Assembly (NCBI RefSeq): GCF_003672135.1
Contig: NC_039516.1
Coordinates: 5,563,838-5,627,837, forward strand
Origin: Ooceraea biroi
Lineage: Eukaryota; Arthropoda; Insecta; Hymenoptera; Formicidae
DNA: 64,000 nt
Direction of reading: 5' to 3'
The translations under genes were made by a program, and so were the position numbers. Shown here in pieces: positions 1 through 13,685 of this stretch. Positions within the stretch are counted from its first letter, which is position 1; every line of letters starts with the position of its first letter. The notes beneath the pieces were generated by a model. That model made no database searches. It was not told where the DNA came from and saw nothing but the letters and a program-made list of their open reading frames with translations.

Positions 1-13
1 GGTCGCGGGAGCG

Positions 14-29
14 TAGCGTCGCGACGCTA
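14..29. repeat. 16-bp perfect palindrome
   Basis: The sequence TAGCGTCGCGACGCTA is its own reverse complement. About one perfect 16-bp palindrome is expected by chance in 64 kb under a uniform base model, so it is recorded as structure and not as a known binding site. Confidence 0.6.
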
Positions 30-36
30 TGCCTGG

Positions 37-90
37 CATCGCGTCATCTCGTGTCACGTCACATCGCATCACGTCACGTCACGTCACGTC
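37..90. repeat. Degenerate ACGTC pentamer array
   Basis: Four perfect tandem ACGTC units occupy 71-90. They are preceded by diverged copies (variants of CATCACGTC and GTCATCTCG) back to about position 37. This is a short simple repeat with a 5-bp period. Confidence 0.75.
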
Positions 91-3000
91 AAATGCCGCA
101 CGTGTCGAGCCGGGCGGGTCGCGTGTCGTTGAATGACTTCACGGGTGGCAGCGCGTAACGTCGTACATTGGCGGGTACGAGGACAGATTCGTTTCAATGG
201 ATCATCTGCCAGCGACAGATTCCCACCCTAGAGAGACAGAGAACGAGGGAGAGAGAAAGTAAGGGTGGAGAGACGGGGGTGGTAAAGCGGCGACGGCGGT
301 GTCGGAGCCGCCTTCCGAACGAGTGCACCGTCGTAGCACAAGAAATTCTACTTTTGTCGCCGGCAGAATGGCGCTATTCGCCCCCGGCGAGCCCTCGCGC
401 GCGCAGGACGGCATCGAGGAAAAGAAACCGGGAGGGAAAAAAACTCGGGAAGAAGAGAGGAAGCGGAGTGCGCCCTACGCGGGGAATGCGTCACAAACAG
501 ATACAGAAAGTAAGGCGGGCCCTCCGAGAACCTTTCCGTAGGAAGCTCCCCTCTCGCTCGCTCACGCGACCATAGTTTCACGATATCGCGAGGCGACGGT
601 TTTCGCATCCGAAGGGTGAGACCTCGTCGATATATAGGTCTCAGGACAACAGTTCACCGATCGATTCTAGATATATATTGTGGATGAGAAGAAATAACAT
701 TATTGAGGAAGATGAATAATATTGTTACGAGAATTTTTCATATCGTTTTTTATGGGTATCGTGAATAATGCATGTATGAATGATTATAATATCATATCGT
801 GGTCTGTTTATCTTCGAAATAAATTCCTTGTGCTGTGTACCGTCGTATCGCCTAATTAGCAGTCATCTCGCGTCTGCGTTTCACGATGAAGAAGCGGCGA
901 AGCGGTGAAAAACTTTGGCCATTTATTCGCGAGATCCCGCGGGTGGAAATTAAGCGCGGCTTTAAACGAGCAGCATGCATCCAGCGGCGCGTTTGGGAAA
1001 AGAAAGGCGGGAAGATCCCGCGCACGCGGGGAGGAGCGGCTTGGATAAAGGAAAGGAAAAAGTGCGAGTCTCTTGAGTTATGGATTCTTTATGCTTGTGG
1101 CGCGCGGGGGTGGTGCGAGTCCGAGAAGTAACAATTACATTCTGCGGGTGTCAGCGGCCGTGATTTAAGCCCCGACGCGCGAAAGATTCGGGGGAGGCCG
1201 AAGAGGGGTCGAAGTTCTCTCCGGGTCGCGATTAATTTCGTAAAGGAATTGTTGGCATAATAAGCGCGTTGCTCGTCTCCTCTCTCGTCGGCTCTCTACT
1301 CTCACATGCGTGCCTCGAAACTTAATATAATCTCGCGTCTCCATTGATGAATCTCGCGGCATGATTTATCCGTTTAATTAAAACGCTCGACGCAGCATCT
1401 CTGAGATTGCGCCCCGTTAATTCACCTTGTTTTCAACGTCGCTCTGCGCCAGCAGCGTTATCGCGCATTGTTTCACGCGATATTCGGCCCTTCAATCGTT
1501 GCGTCCTCCAAGCCGAGTGTCCCGTCATCGTAAGCAGGTGCACGGACGTTCTGCCTCGATGGTCTCCAAAATGGAAGATTTACTTTGATATCTTCATGTA
1601 TTACCTCGATATTTCCAGCGCACGGCATCCGAACGATCTCAATCACAAGCGATTTATTATGAGATTCTGTTAAATGGGCTTTATTAAGCGTGAAAGAGCC
1701 TCATAAATCCGAGACAGAGAGACAGAAACAGACGCCTCGCACTGTAAATCAAGCTTTTTGTCAGCTCGCGCGACGAACTCGCCTGCCTGCCACTTTTCTC
1801 ACCCCGCGCGCACCAGTATTCGTTACAGGGGTAAGTTTCGGCTAGTGCGAACAGCTACAGGCTCCAGCGAACCAGTAGGCTGGAAACGCCAGGGGTGGTA
1901 GTGTACTTGGCAGCCTGCCTGATGGAGATCTATGATTCAAGTGCGGAGAGAAAGTTCACGTTGTCACATAAGCTCGTAACTCTATCGCCTGCGAATCGAG
2001 CCGCTGGTTTATCGCATGCGCGACGATTTATCAAAATGGAAACGCGATGAATTATCGCGTATCCGCTTTCATATAAACGAACTGCAAAATACATCGCGAT
2101 TGACGCTTTAATGGCCGGTTTGCATGGCGGTTCAGCATATATTCGGTTATCGATAGCCTAATTTTAAAGTACGGTCCATTTCCTCTCGCGCTCGTGGAGC
2201 AACGCAGTTGCGAAACACGCTCGTGATCTTCAGCGTTGCCGGTACTAAATAATCCCAACGCGCTCATTCGTCACATGTCTCAGTCAGTCAGTTAACGCGA
2301 CGTTAACTTTATTACGTTTGGTGCAGCCCGCACCCACGCCTAAGGGGTTTAAAAAGCGCGGGCCTCGGTAGGTTTGCCTAGGATTTAAATCGTGCACGAC
2401 CCTTCTGCCGCAAGTCGGGTCAGCCCTCGGATGGTCTCCTGGCGTACCATCTGCCTCAATCCAAATCCACTCTCCTCGCCTCCCCTCTCGCCAGCACATA
2501 ATCCATATTACGCGGTAAATGGAAGCGGGTGAGTAGCGACAGACTCGAGCGACGATCGCCAAATGTGATTCTAATTAAGTTCGAAGTAAGAGAAATCAAT
2601 ATCACTTTGATAGGTTTTCGCTCTTCGATATCGAAAAAGTAATCTCTTCTTTTATCTCTTCGTTCACCAGGACGATTATCACGCAAATCTTAATAATCTC
2701 GCCTCTCGGCTTTCAACAGCCATTTTACTAAATTAGAGTTAGCGACAGCTCGATAAAATCAAATGGCTAGGATATGCCCGACTTAAACGGCGCAGCTGCG
2801 ATTCGCGCGGTCGGTTGGCAGCGTAAATCGCAGTCATCACGATGCATATCGCGCCCGTCGTAAGAGCGGACACCGTTCATTGTTCGCTCGCGAGAGATCG
2901 CAAGCCATTACCCCGACGCTCGCGTGATACATTCGTCGCGCTCGTAATATCGCGCCGCCATTATTCGCTAACAAGGCACCGATGCAGCTTTTTCAACCAT

Positions 3001-4061
3001 CGAAAGTAGTTTACAGCCCATATGGTGTCTCGATGGACCGGCCGACTGTGCCACGCATTTGCCGGACCCGCGTTATATGCGCGCGCGTATGTCGAGCGGG
3101 CTATGGTGTTTGGACGCGTGCAATTTTAACGGGTTACGCGTTTCGCAACCTCCTCTCGCGACGCAATGTCTTTTTATAGTTCCGCACGCGCCATCGTGAT
3201 CCTGTAATTCCCTTTGTGGCTGCGGGAGATCGTAATCATCGCGAGTTTATCACAGACGAAGCGCTTTCCACGCCGTTATTTGCTCGTGGAGATGAAAATG
3301 CGCGGAGGAATATGGACGCCTGATTCGGTGGAATTTTGCATGCGTAGACGAGCTTAATGGCTTCATGAAATACCCGTATTGCACCGAAATAAAATTCCGC
3401 TCTTTTTAATATTAATGCGATATTTCAGATTGTCTGACGAATTTTAAAAATGTATCAGTTTTAAACAAGCTGCTATAAAAATTATGGTGCTTCATAATCT
3501 TCCACAAGCGAAAAGATCTCGATAATAAATAACATTTCTTCCCGTTGTCCGACTGCCTCGTGTATGATTAGAAGGGCGGAACTAACGACAACGTCGAGAG
3601 ACTCGAATTTATGGAACGCCATTCTGGAGCATTTACGGTTGTGTTCCGCCAAGGTCGCCGCGTGTTCGCGTGCATGTGCGTGGGGCTGCTCGACAGGATG
3701 AAGAAAAGCTCGGGGAACGCGCGCGGGGAATGGCGATGCATTATGAAGCGACTACGGAGTCCGGAGCTAATACTCGGGCTCTTCTTCCATCCACGTCAGC
3801 CTCACCTCATTCCCCCCTTCTTCTGCTCGCGAGAGCGAGTCTTTTGTAAGCTCCGCCGCGACACGAGGATTAGTTACTTTGTGCAAGTACCCTTCTCTCA
3901 TCTCTTATTCACCGAGTCGAAAAAGGAGGGTGACTCTTGCTCATTTCATTATGGCGGACGCAACGAAATACGCCGCCCGCTGTCGAATCCCCTCGCCATC
4001 ATCGTAGCTGTCGCCGTTATCTGCGACGAGCTGATTACAGCCGCTGCATCTCAGCACGCGA

Positions 4062-4091
4062 GCCGAGCTGATCGCCGAGCTGATTGCCGAG
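4062..4091. repeat. 12-bp tandem repeat, 2.5 copies
   Basis: GCCGAGCTGATC is followed directly by GCCGAGCTGATT and then a half copy GCCGAG. The second copy differs from the first only in the last base. It lies inside the rejected open frame 3611-4120. Confidence 0.75.
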
Positions 4092-7000
4092 AGGAGTCCA
4101 CTCGCACTTCGACAAGATAAAATTTCATGACTGATTCAGTCATGAGATTTGTGTCTCTTTCCGATAGGATACGAGATCCTTTTTTTTTAATCTCGTACAA
4201 TCTGGTCAAGGCTAGCTCATGTTGAATTCAGGTCCATTCAGATTGGATTCGGGGGGCCTCCATCGCTTCTGACTCTATTCATAGCATCAGCGATGCGTTC
4301 CTCGGATGAAGAATTCCTCTTCCCGCGGCGATCGTATAAAATATCTCGCTTGTTTAATTTCATCCATCTTCATTACAATCGTTCAGAATGCTCAAATGTT
4401 TATCCAACAGCGCGAATCTTTATGTAACGCGCGTGTTACTTGAATCCAGCTTCTAGCAGCGTGATTTATGACACGCGCAGATTAAATACGCATTTCTGTC
4501 TCTGTCCAGAACTCCTTGATAGATATTCTCCATCGTTCGCTCATCCGCCTATCAATCTCTCGCCTTCCTGCGGAACACGCGTGCGATACTTATACGCGCG
4601 TCGCGATACGAGACGTACAGTCGACCGAAATCGATCCGACACTCTCTCCCCTTCGCCCCGTCCATCCTTTTCCACGTCTCTTCTTCATCCCTCGTCCCGT
4701 TTCCACCCTCCTCTTCCGCTTTCCCTTCTCGCCCTCGTATCTTTAACCCTCAGTGCGCTGTCCCCTCTTACCCCTGCGCCCTTCTCGTGCATGTACACGC
4801 GCGCCCACTCACCCTGTCTTCCTCTCAAGAAGACTCGAGCGCGTATAGAATCTCCCCTTGTTTATAGGGTGTTTGCCGCTAGCGCTACCCTCTCCACGAG
4901 AGCGGACGAGCCGAGCAATATTGAATCCGGGGGTGTAATTGAATTTGCTCTTGTTTCCATGCGCGCTGATCGAAGACCGATGTTAAAAGGAGGCGCGCCA
5001 CCATCGTCGTTCCCTTTGCCCCCTTCGCGTTCGCTCGGTCAATCCCTCTCCCCCTCGTTTATGCTTTTCTCGCTGATTTTCCGATTCGACGTAACCGATT
5101 TCGCGTCCCCCCATCTCGCTGGTCTGCTCTTCTTCGTTAAACGGTGATTCGGCCAAATCCCGACATCGTTATGGACCGATTATGCCAGGCACATCGATGA
5201 CGAGGCAAGTTGAATCGCAGGTCACTCATTCCCCCTTTCGTCTTGAAGATAAGCGAGCGTGCCGTTTGCTCGTCTCTCGATTTTGCGAAAACTTGTCACT
5301 AGTTGCAGAGATGTCTGGCGAAATTCCGCGAGCAATCGTTGCGGCGGTTCGTTGATTTATAAGTAAGTGCCATCGGAGAAAAGCACACTGAAAGAAATTC
5401 GATCTCGAAGAGATATCACGCTTATCTCTTTCACTACGGGATCCGCGTGGGTTTATCGAGGAATATGCGTGTAGTATCGATGATTTACGGGTTTGCGGGG
5501 TGAGAGGACGATCATCTACGATTTCGATAGAACGCATGGTGCAGGCGTCACTGTGATCCGGAGCGGATATTTTCATTTCGCGAAACGTACAACACAGATT
5601 TGTAAAATTATCAGACAGGCCCTTCCGCCCAATTCGACGACTTTGCCTATTCAGTTGTGTATCCACGCGTCCGTTCCCTATACACATTTAAAATTGACGT
5701 CGTTCTACATTTGAAGACTATAATTAATCTCTCAGCTTTCCTCACTTACGTACATTTATTTCTCGCAACCTCGTTCACTTCCTTCGTAAATCTGTCCCTT
5801 ATTGCTACTTCCGTAATACATTTCTCGTCTCTTACTCCCGAAGCTCGCGCGTTTCTCTCACTTTGCGCTGCGCACCTCGGCGAAGAAGACTGGTTTCACC
5901 TACGGATCGGGTAACGGGTGGTAACAGGAATCCCGAGGGGCACTCCTCTCGTTTTGTAATTAACGAACGTGCTCCCGGGAGTCTCGAATCACTCTTGGTC
6001 CGTTGTCGTTTCGACTTTCATGGCGGATCTCGCCGGGCGATACCGAGAATCAGACCAAAATTTCGTGGAAAAGTATATGGTGCGCACCCCGGAACGGCTG
6101 TCAAGAAGGCGGTCCACGTCCTTCCCGAGATATTACCGCAAATTATATTTTTGCTCGCATTCTAATAACTAACAAATCGGATGCCCGTGTGGTCGTTACG
6201 GGTGCCCTAAGTACCCGGCACGTTGAGTCGTAAATTTACAAATCTCCTCGGACTGGCACATGGCTCGTTCGAGCGAGAAATTTTAAAACCTGTGATTTTC
6301 ATCATCGCCATGGCGCGCAACGCTCGCCTCTCAAACGCAGATGCCTCCCGTTTACGACGCGTCAGCCCGCTGCTTTGTAATTCCCGCAAGCGCGTGTAAC
6401 GAGCCTCGAAAATTCACGAGACATTACGTTCGATTATCGAGCACGAGCGTATCCGGTTAGGTACCGTAAATTTCTAAACGAACGATCGTTCTCCAGTCAA
6501 CCCCAACGGCATTAATACCGCACATCGATGAACGAAGCTGAAAGGTAATTAATTACTCGATGTGCCATTGAGTTATTCACACACGGATACGCGTAAAAAG
6601 TTTTGTATAACAAATTTTACATTTTGTGTACCATGATTGTTCTTTCTTGTATATGGTTACAAAATGAAACTGTGCGCAATGAAATAATTTAATTAAACCA
6701 TAAAGGTATAATCAATCAAGAATATTGGAAACGGTATGCAGATGAAAAACAATATAAAAATTGTGTGTTGTTAATGGTTCGAAAGCGAAATGAATATAGC
6801 ATACATGATACAGAGGGAGAAAGAGAGAGGGGGAGAAAAATTCACCTGCTACTGTTAGCTAGCAGTCATTATCACTGTTGTTACCAAGCTGGAAAAAATT
6901 AATGTCGGACACCTCGTTGTAAAGAAGTAATCTCGTTTTTTTCATCCTATCATTTTTACGCCTGTCACTGTCATGAGGAGGCGCCTTCTCGACTTATTTT

Positions 7001-7145
7001 CCATCCGGTCGCTCTTACGTGTGTTACATTGGGCGGTCGCAGAGTCACCGCTCTTCGATCATTACGCCGATCACCGTAATTTGCTCGCTCGTTATCCTCA
7101 CGGCGGACAAAAACTTACGTGTTTCGCCGCGCGGTCTATTCGTGA

Positions 7146-7236
7146 TGAGAATTATAAGGAGCAAGAAGAAGAAGAGAAATAAGAGACAGCGAGAAAAAGG
7201 GAAACAAAGTACGGGAGATAAAGAGAGACGGAGGGG
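7146..7236 (+). repeat. Purine-rich tract
   Basis: About 90 nt are dominated by A and G on the plus strand, including GAAGAAGAAGAG and runs of AGAGA. It makes the local open frames Lys/Glu/Arg-rich and accounts for their length. No longer repeat unit is visible. Confidence 0.65.
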
Positions 7237-7262
7237 TTGGAATCCACCTCCCGAAGGATTAA

Positions 7263-7298
7263 TCGAGAAGAACCGGCCGAGATCCTGCCGGTTCTCGA
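7263..7298. repeat. Short bulged hairpin
   Basis: GAACCGGC at 7270-7277 pairs with GCCGGTTC at 7287-7294 across a 9-nt loop. Beyond a small bulge the flanking TCGAG and CTCGA also pair. It is not followed by a T run, and its size is below that of a microRNA precursor. Function unknown. Confidence 0.5.
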
Positions 7299-10028
7299 TC
7301 CCTGATTGCCGGGCCTGGGGGAGCTGACCAAGAGGTACGGCGCTTACGCAATTCCCAAATCGTTCCTCATGTTTACGTCGATGGATCCTCCGCTTGCTCA
7401 CACATCATTTAGTTCTCGATCAATCGGGATTTCGGAAAGTTCGACCGCGGGAACTTTCGTCCGGTTCCTTCGTGCATGCTTTGAGCAATCGTGCGCTCGA
7501 TATTAATCGATTTCTTGTTATGCCGATATCTAATCCCAGAATTTTGTGCTTCTTGTAATTTTTTCTGATTTGAGAATCGCAAGACGTTGAAGACAAGACG
7601 TGAACGACAAGATGACGGGAGAAACGCAAGACCGTGGTTGTGACTTGGTACTCGACGAACTTCGGTTGGTACCTTTCAATAGAAACTCCGGACGTCCTTA
7701 TCCTTTTGATTATCAAAGGCGAAAGGGGAAGCCGAAGGCCGTTCGCTTTAATAATTACGCCTTCTACTCGCTGTACAAACTTTAAGAACCTGATTCCGCA
7801 CAGCGAAGTTTCGAATTTCTTTGCGGACACAATACCACCGAAAACGGGCTCCCTTTACAATCCTGCAACAATAGGCTGCTTCCCCTTTCAACTCGATCGA
7901 GACTACATTCTTTCATGAAGAAAAACTGTATCTTGCTAGAGGGAGGGGGTGGAAAACAGCGGCATTAACTTTATCATCGTATCAAGTGACATACTTGAAT
8001 GGTAATGACCCTCTGTTATCGTAAATCTCTATTAAATTAATTTATAACTTATTTGTTTCCTTTATTCACGTTTGCTCCAAGTATTCGAAAGTACGTCTTA
8101 AGTGTTTCAAGTATTTGAAAGAGCGTTTCGAACAGAGCGAGCTTCCGTTCTTCACGACCGCGTTGGCATTTCTAAAGCGGTCGTCGCAGAATAAATCGTT
8201 TCAGCGTATTTCTTATTTGCCTAAGAAAAGTTTTCGAATATATACGATCAAACGTCGATCCACGTTAAAATGAACGACGTGCCTTCAAATCGCAGATAGT
8301 ACGTTTCGCAATTCGCCGGGAAGGGTGAGGGCGCAAGTCGGGATGAGGATTGAAAGGGAGATGTTTCGAGCCGTGACAAGACACGCGAGAGCATCCGGCG
8401 AGGCATGGCGCGTGTTTCGCGAGGGAGTTTCTCGGGAATCTTAACGACGACAACACTTTCGCAACCGGAGGGGGCTGCTCTGAAGGGCGTTTCGGAGGGG
8501 TTCGCGGATACGAGGATAGGATAGGCAACCCGGGGAAAACCCGACCCCCAACCCGGATTTCCATCCGCTCCCCCGTTCGTCGCTACGAGCAGCCGCATGG
8601 TAATGTAGGTCGTCCTGTCGAGAGGACTAAAGCAGTACCTCGATATAGTTAGCGTTTGATGACTCGCGCGTGTTCTGAATGTGCCAATTATCGCTCCAGA
8701 ACGACCCGAGTCGATTAATTAGAGTGCCTCTGCGCGCCGGTGATTTACACTTACGTAAGCATGAAACTCCTTGAATCGCGAGATTCAGGATTTTTTGCTT
8801 TTCTGATTCGTCTTGCCGTTGCAAAGTTCTCAATTTTATAAAAATGTAGACACATTTCCATGTAACATATATAATAATAAAATAATGTGATTTACTTAAT
8901 TCCTTTCATTTCATTTTCTTGATTCATTCACGTATTTTTACTCTTGCAACATTATTCATTATAAAAGATAACATTGTACGAGAAGTCAGGCATCACGTGT
9001 AAGTGTAATGTAATCGTAGGGGTAACATGATTTAATTTAACACGAGTCGCTTAATAAAACGTGATATTTATTTAAGATTATGAAATATGTGTAAACACGC
9101 GAAGCAGATTGGAGAAGGTAATTAGTTACAGGGGCATCCTGGAATATTCATAGCGGACGAGTTATGAAGTGTAAAAGCATGTAAAATCGTTTCATGCGAG
9201 CCAGAAGACGTGCTCCAGGTTTATGCGATCGCCGTGATGTCGTGCGCTTTAGCGGTACCGGACGATAATTGCTGGGATAGTACGTCCTCTTTAATTATAA
9301 CGCGCGCACCCACCTCGAACACGGGCGTTACATCACTATTAAGAGTCTTCAATTTAACGTAGCGTATAAAGAGCAAGTTCCTCGGGGCACTTGGGAGTAA
9401 TTTACGGCTCTATAATCGTTTCTATGGGAATCGCGTTGCATGGAATAAACTCGATCTCGCCGCGTACGCGCGCTCGCTTCATCATTTACAGCTTGGAGTT
9501 TATGAAAATCTGCTTTTGCGTTGCCTCGCCATTTTCAGTCCGGCAAACTGCATTAGCATTAATGGCCGCACGGAAAAGTAATACTCTGTTAAAAAATACA
9601 TTTAGCGACAAACTTTCCGGGGAAATAATAATAATGTCAAATTTATTTGCCGTTAGGTAGATGCTGTTGATAAATTTGTCATAAATATTAGACTGTTAAA
9701 AATAAAACATTTTCACGACAATTAATTATTTATCGCTAAACTAGATAAGAAGAAACTGATAATAGATTTTTTAAACTCTCTGTCGTTAATAGACAAGACT
9801 GTTCTCTCGATTTATATCTTAAAACGGTTTCGTCTTCTCACGAGACGATCGTCGCGAGATTCCTGACACAGAACTCCGTAAGGAGCTGCAATCGATCGAC
9901 GACTTTATCGCGATTCTCGTTCCCTCCATTTACGATTTATAGAACCGTTCTCCCCGATTCCGAATCGCGCCAACCGCGGCGCATCGAATGACTTTCTGGC
10001 GAATCGTAAAGCGGGATCGTACGATCGA

Positions 10029-10041
10029 GGGGGGGGGGGGG
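10029..10041 (+). repeat. Poly-G homopolymer, 13 nt
   Basis: Thirteen consecutive G residues follow CGATCGA. This is by far the longest G run in the window. It could be a genuine mononucleotide repeat or its length could be imprecise, since homopolymers of this size are error-prone in sequencing. Confidence 0.9.
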
Positions 10042-10664
10042 AGAGCATAATTGAATTAACGAGGCAAGTCGTACGTGAAGAGGGAATAAAAAAGCTTCCG
10101 ACCCCGTAAATCTCCGAGGCATAAGATAGAAGGTAAATATTCCTAGAAGTCGCGAAACGCGCTTCGACGTGGCAAGAGAGAAGGAAGAGTACCAAAAAAG
10201 AAAGGAAACTGGAGCGGATAGTTATTTCTCGCATCAGGATAAGTGATGGAATTTCCCTCCGTTGCATTTTTAATTCGGCATGATCATAGATCGTGTTGCA
10301 AATGCGCACAAAGATATTACCTATTTATTCGAGTTCAAAATACGTGAAGAATCGCAATAAGAGATAGCAACTTCTGTCGTGTTCTTATTATATCAATTAT
10401 AGCAACTAAAATAAAAAATATTCACCAAAAAACATCGGGATATTGCAGTCAGATTGCTTTCAGCGCTTGAGATGATCACATTTGGTACTACAATGTCGCG
10501 CACTGATGACTGCTTTTTGTCTAACGACGATTAGAGAAGCTATTACTTTCCACTTTGTTCGTGGGTTTCCACTGTGCCCGCACGTCTCCCTGCTTTACAG
10601 CCCCCTGCATACGAATCAACGGGTATAGCAGACGAAGGGAAAAGGGCGCAAGAGCGCGTGCATA

Positions 10665-10676
10665 CGCGCGCGCGCG
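10665..10676. repeat. (CG)6 run
   Basis: Six uninterrupted CG dinucleotides lie in a longer alternating stretch of GCGTGCATACGCG. Alternating purine-pyrimidine CG tracts are known to favour Z-DNA; whether this one does is untested. Confidence 0.85.
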
Positions 10677-12803
10677 AGTATGTTTAGCGGTGAAGTTAAT
10701 GCGCCAATTAACTACCCCTTACACGTTCCATTGAATGCAACATCGCTCGACTTCCGCGCTAATTTATTCGTACGAGTTGAGCTACCCGGCTGGTGTATGT
10801 ACCAACCGGCCTTTGTACAACTTGAGCGAATGAACTGTTCGCCGCCCAGCTGCTGTATCGGTCTCGCGAGCATTTGCCAATGGATATCGATTAGCCCACG
10901 CAAAGCGCTTTATTCGAAATCGTTGCTGCGTGCTCAATGTCGATCTCTGAATGGCAGAGAAATTCGTAGCGCTACTTGATACTGCAGAGCTTCGTACACG
11001 CATTGTTCAAGTATTGCATTGCGAGTTTCGCATTAAACTCTACCGTCTGCCCTCGTATTTTTGTTTGCCTAAAATTATTAACTTTTTTCAATAAATATTT
11101 AATTTTGTGATTATGTCAATCATGCACAATATAATTATTCATACAGTTTTCTTTAAAGTTTGCGCAATAATTTTAAAACGTACAATTCAATCAGGGCTGT
11201 AGATGCAAATTAAAAATTAATTTTAATAAAACATATAAAACAACATTTTTCTAAAATAAATTTCGTGATGTGGTTCTGAGATGAGATGATTCACAAGTTC
11301 AAGGTAAAATATTCAGCGAGCATAACTCTCGGGGTCTGCTTTTACGGGCTGTTTAATGCGCGTGCGAGTTATGTCATTTCGCGTGTATTAGGCTACCGCG
11401 CGTGAACCATGGGGACGCGATTCCGCAACCGTCGATCAATACACCCCCAAGCATCGCGCGCGCGGCATTTTCGGAGTTACAATATAAACGTGATATAACA
11501 TCGTGGCAACGGCGGCGAGTTTTACGATCGTACCTCCACCTCACGCTGGCTAACCCCTTCTCGCTCTTTTCTATCGGGCCTAGCGGCGCGTGCACAGTGG
11601 CCTGCTAACCCTCTTAACAACCTCCGTGCCAATCAAGGGCACGCCCTTAAATGCCTCGGGGTCCCTCCCGCTCTCTCATGAAACCCACCGAGAGCGATTG
11701 TAATTTCAAACTTCCCTATAAACGCTTAACGTTCGCGAAGGCCGGTGTGGATTAGGAGACAGAGAGAATCTATGAGGACGTTTAAAGCCATCCTAACGTT
11801 GGTTTATGCGCCAGCTGATGGATTAACTCCGAATGTAACGACCGGTCCGGTATCCTCCTCTCTCTCGCTCTTCTCTCGCTATTCTCTCACTTTCTGTCTC
11901 TCCGCCGAGAGTGACTACCCTTCTATATATAACGCGGAGATAGCACAGGAGTCGGATTTAATTTTACTGCTCGTATTAAGTAGCTCGGTTCTTTTTAACC
12001 GTGGATGTATACGACGAACTGTCGCGTTTCTTGAATATCTGTAGCATACTTTCTTACTTAATTCTGCACACCGTCAACCTAGAGCAACTTAGAAGATATC
12101 GATCCGAGCACAGGAATTTCTGCAAACGTGCGAAGGTCATGGTCCTCTTTTTTGCTCCCGCATACGAATATAGATATCGATGTGAATGTTTGGTTGAATG
12201 TACCCTGCTGTAGGAAGATACGTAAAGAAGACATAGACACCCTTAAACACGTGCGAGTGATACTTTGGTACCATTCTTCAAATATCTATATCCTATCGGT
12301 CTATAACATCGCCCAGTAAACTTTAGTCGTAATTTGTTAGAGCAATAATGAAAATTGTTCTGCGAACATTCTAAACAAAATTGATTAGAAAAGTGTATAT
12401 CTGATATTCCATGTCTCTGCTTGCATTTATAACGTCTCCATTAATTATCGATGGAGTCGTTAAGAGTCATATGAATGTATAAGGAAGACCGAACAACTAT
12501 TAGGAACGCGTACGTGGATGACATTTCGGGCTTACTCGTGCGCGTTCTCACGATTTATAGCGTCTAGAAAACTCAGTCGCAGTTACCAACTCGATCGCGA
12601 AAGTTCGCTTGCGTTTCGCGATGTATGGCCCTCTTCTTTTTTTTTTCTTCTTCCTACCACGGCAACGCGCGTGGACGAGTGCCACGGTTGAACGTACCCT
12701 CCGCGAACACGCGCAAAGACGAGGCCCCACGTACGTCGCGCGTGTACGCGCGACATGCATAACCACGGGTGCACCGTGGCGATTCTAGAAATAGCGGTGT
12801 TTT

Positions 12804-12856
12804 CCGCCGGAGGGGATCGAACCCGCGACCTTAGAAGTTACACACACCGGCGGTGT
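12804..12856 (-). other. Degenerate tRNA-like 3' end (possible tRNA-derived fragment)
   Basis: Read on the minus strand, the segment contains ACTTCTAA, resembling a tRNA anticodon loop (possibly TCT, arginine). It is followed by GGTCGCGGGTTCGATCCC, which nearly matches the RNA polymerase III B-box consensus GGTTCGANTCC. The ends of this short segment, CCGCCGG and CCGGCGG, can pair as a 7-bp stem, like an acceptor stem. A normal tRNA is about 72 nt with a D arm; here a D arm and A box are not visible and the T stem has a mismatch. I read it as a tRNA pseudogene or the remains of a tRNA-derived SINE head, not a working gene. Chance resemblance is also possible. Confidence 0.3.
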
Positions 12857-13685
12857 CCCGTTATATTTTTAGTGCGGGCGCACTGAAAAATGCACGGCCA
12901 CCCACCCCCCCGGCCCGCTCTCTTCCGTTCGCCGGACCCCGCGTTCACCTCGTTAGAATTCATCGTGTTGCGCGCTTCGTGGCCGTTCGCAAGGTAAACC
13001 GGTGGTTCCACTTGATGCTTTTTATAAGTGGCCGTGCGATGATTTATGCGGGGTGTTACTCCCGGAATTACCGCGCTCGATCTCGCCCACTGGAGGACGG
13101 CGATTTTCTCGGACTCGCGGGAAACAACGGCAGAGCTCTGCACACGTCGCACGCAAATAGTCACCGTGAGGTCACCGCCGAGAAAAAACTTATAAATCGG
13201 ACAAAGAATCTTTTAAAGAAGCAGTTGAAAAAAGAATTTTATAATATATCGATTATTACGGTATACAGATATATTCTCCGTTGCTGATGCGTGTACTTTC
13301 AGTCTTGCGACATCGACAGCTGCGAATGGATGCCTGTTGCTGTGCGGCTTCCGACCACGAGGTCGTTCAATTCGACACGTCGCCACGTAGGAGAAAGAAA
13401 TCGACGGGGAGAAAGAAGGCGCGGAGAGAGGAGACCCGCGGCTCTGCTTTATCTCGCTTACCCCGCTCTCGAAAGTCTCTCGTTCGGCTCGAGGGGACCA
13501 GCCCGTTGCATTTTAATATGCACTCTCACGGACTCATTTCCGATTCTGATTTATAAACAAATCACGCCTTTATTCAAATTTCCTCACGGAAATACTTGCC
13601 GGCTCTCGCCGAAGCTCCCGCGGAGATTCCGCGGGGTCCACCTCTCCAACCCTGCGCCTCCCCGCGTTAAATTTTTCGTACCCCG

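Larger units (their letters stand above)
1..5150. other. Non-coding CpG-rich DNA, no supportable gene
   Basis: I see no gene in this stretch. The longest open frames are at 4440-5147 (+, 235 codons) and 3611-4120 (+, 169 codons). The first translates to a Ser/Pro/Leu/Arg-rich string because it crosses a pyrimidine-rich run at about 4620-4800; neither shows a domain, signal peptide or repeated structure. Purine-rich runs occur at about 228-290 and 410-470. Short AT-rich patches occur at about 660-850 and 3400-3560. The only structured items are a pentamer array and palindrome at the extreme left and a 12-mer tandem repeat near 4.07 kb, listed separately. It may be intergenic or intronic; the sequence does not decide. 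Confidence 0.6.
5151..10000. other. Non-coding DNA, no supportable gene
   Basis: No gene is recognisable. The longest open frame is 7420-7830 (-, 136 codons), which overlaps open frames on the opposite strand and has no family signature. AT-rich patches lie at about 6590-6800, 8830-9110 and 9640-9830; between them the DNA returns to CpG-rich composition. A purine-rich tract spans about 7146-7236. I looked for transposon termini at the edges of the AT-rich patches and found no paired inverted repeats. Confidence 0.6.

Noticed and set aside
3611..4120. 169-codon plus-strand open frame
   Set aside because: Mixed composition without any family signature; it includes the 12-mer tandem repeat.
4440..5147. 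235-codon plus-strand open frame
   Set aside because: Pyrimidine-rich sequence gives a Ser/Pro/Leu/Arg string with few stop-codon opportunities; no domain or exon boundary was recognised.
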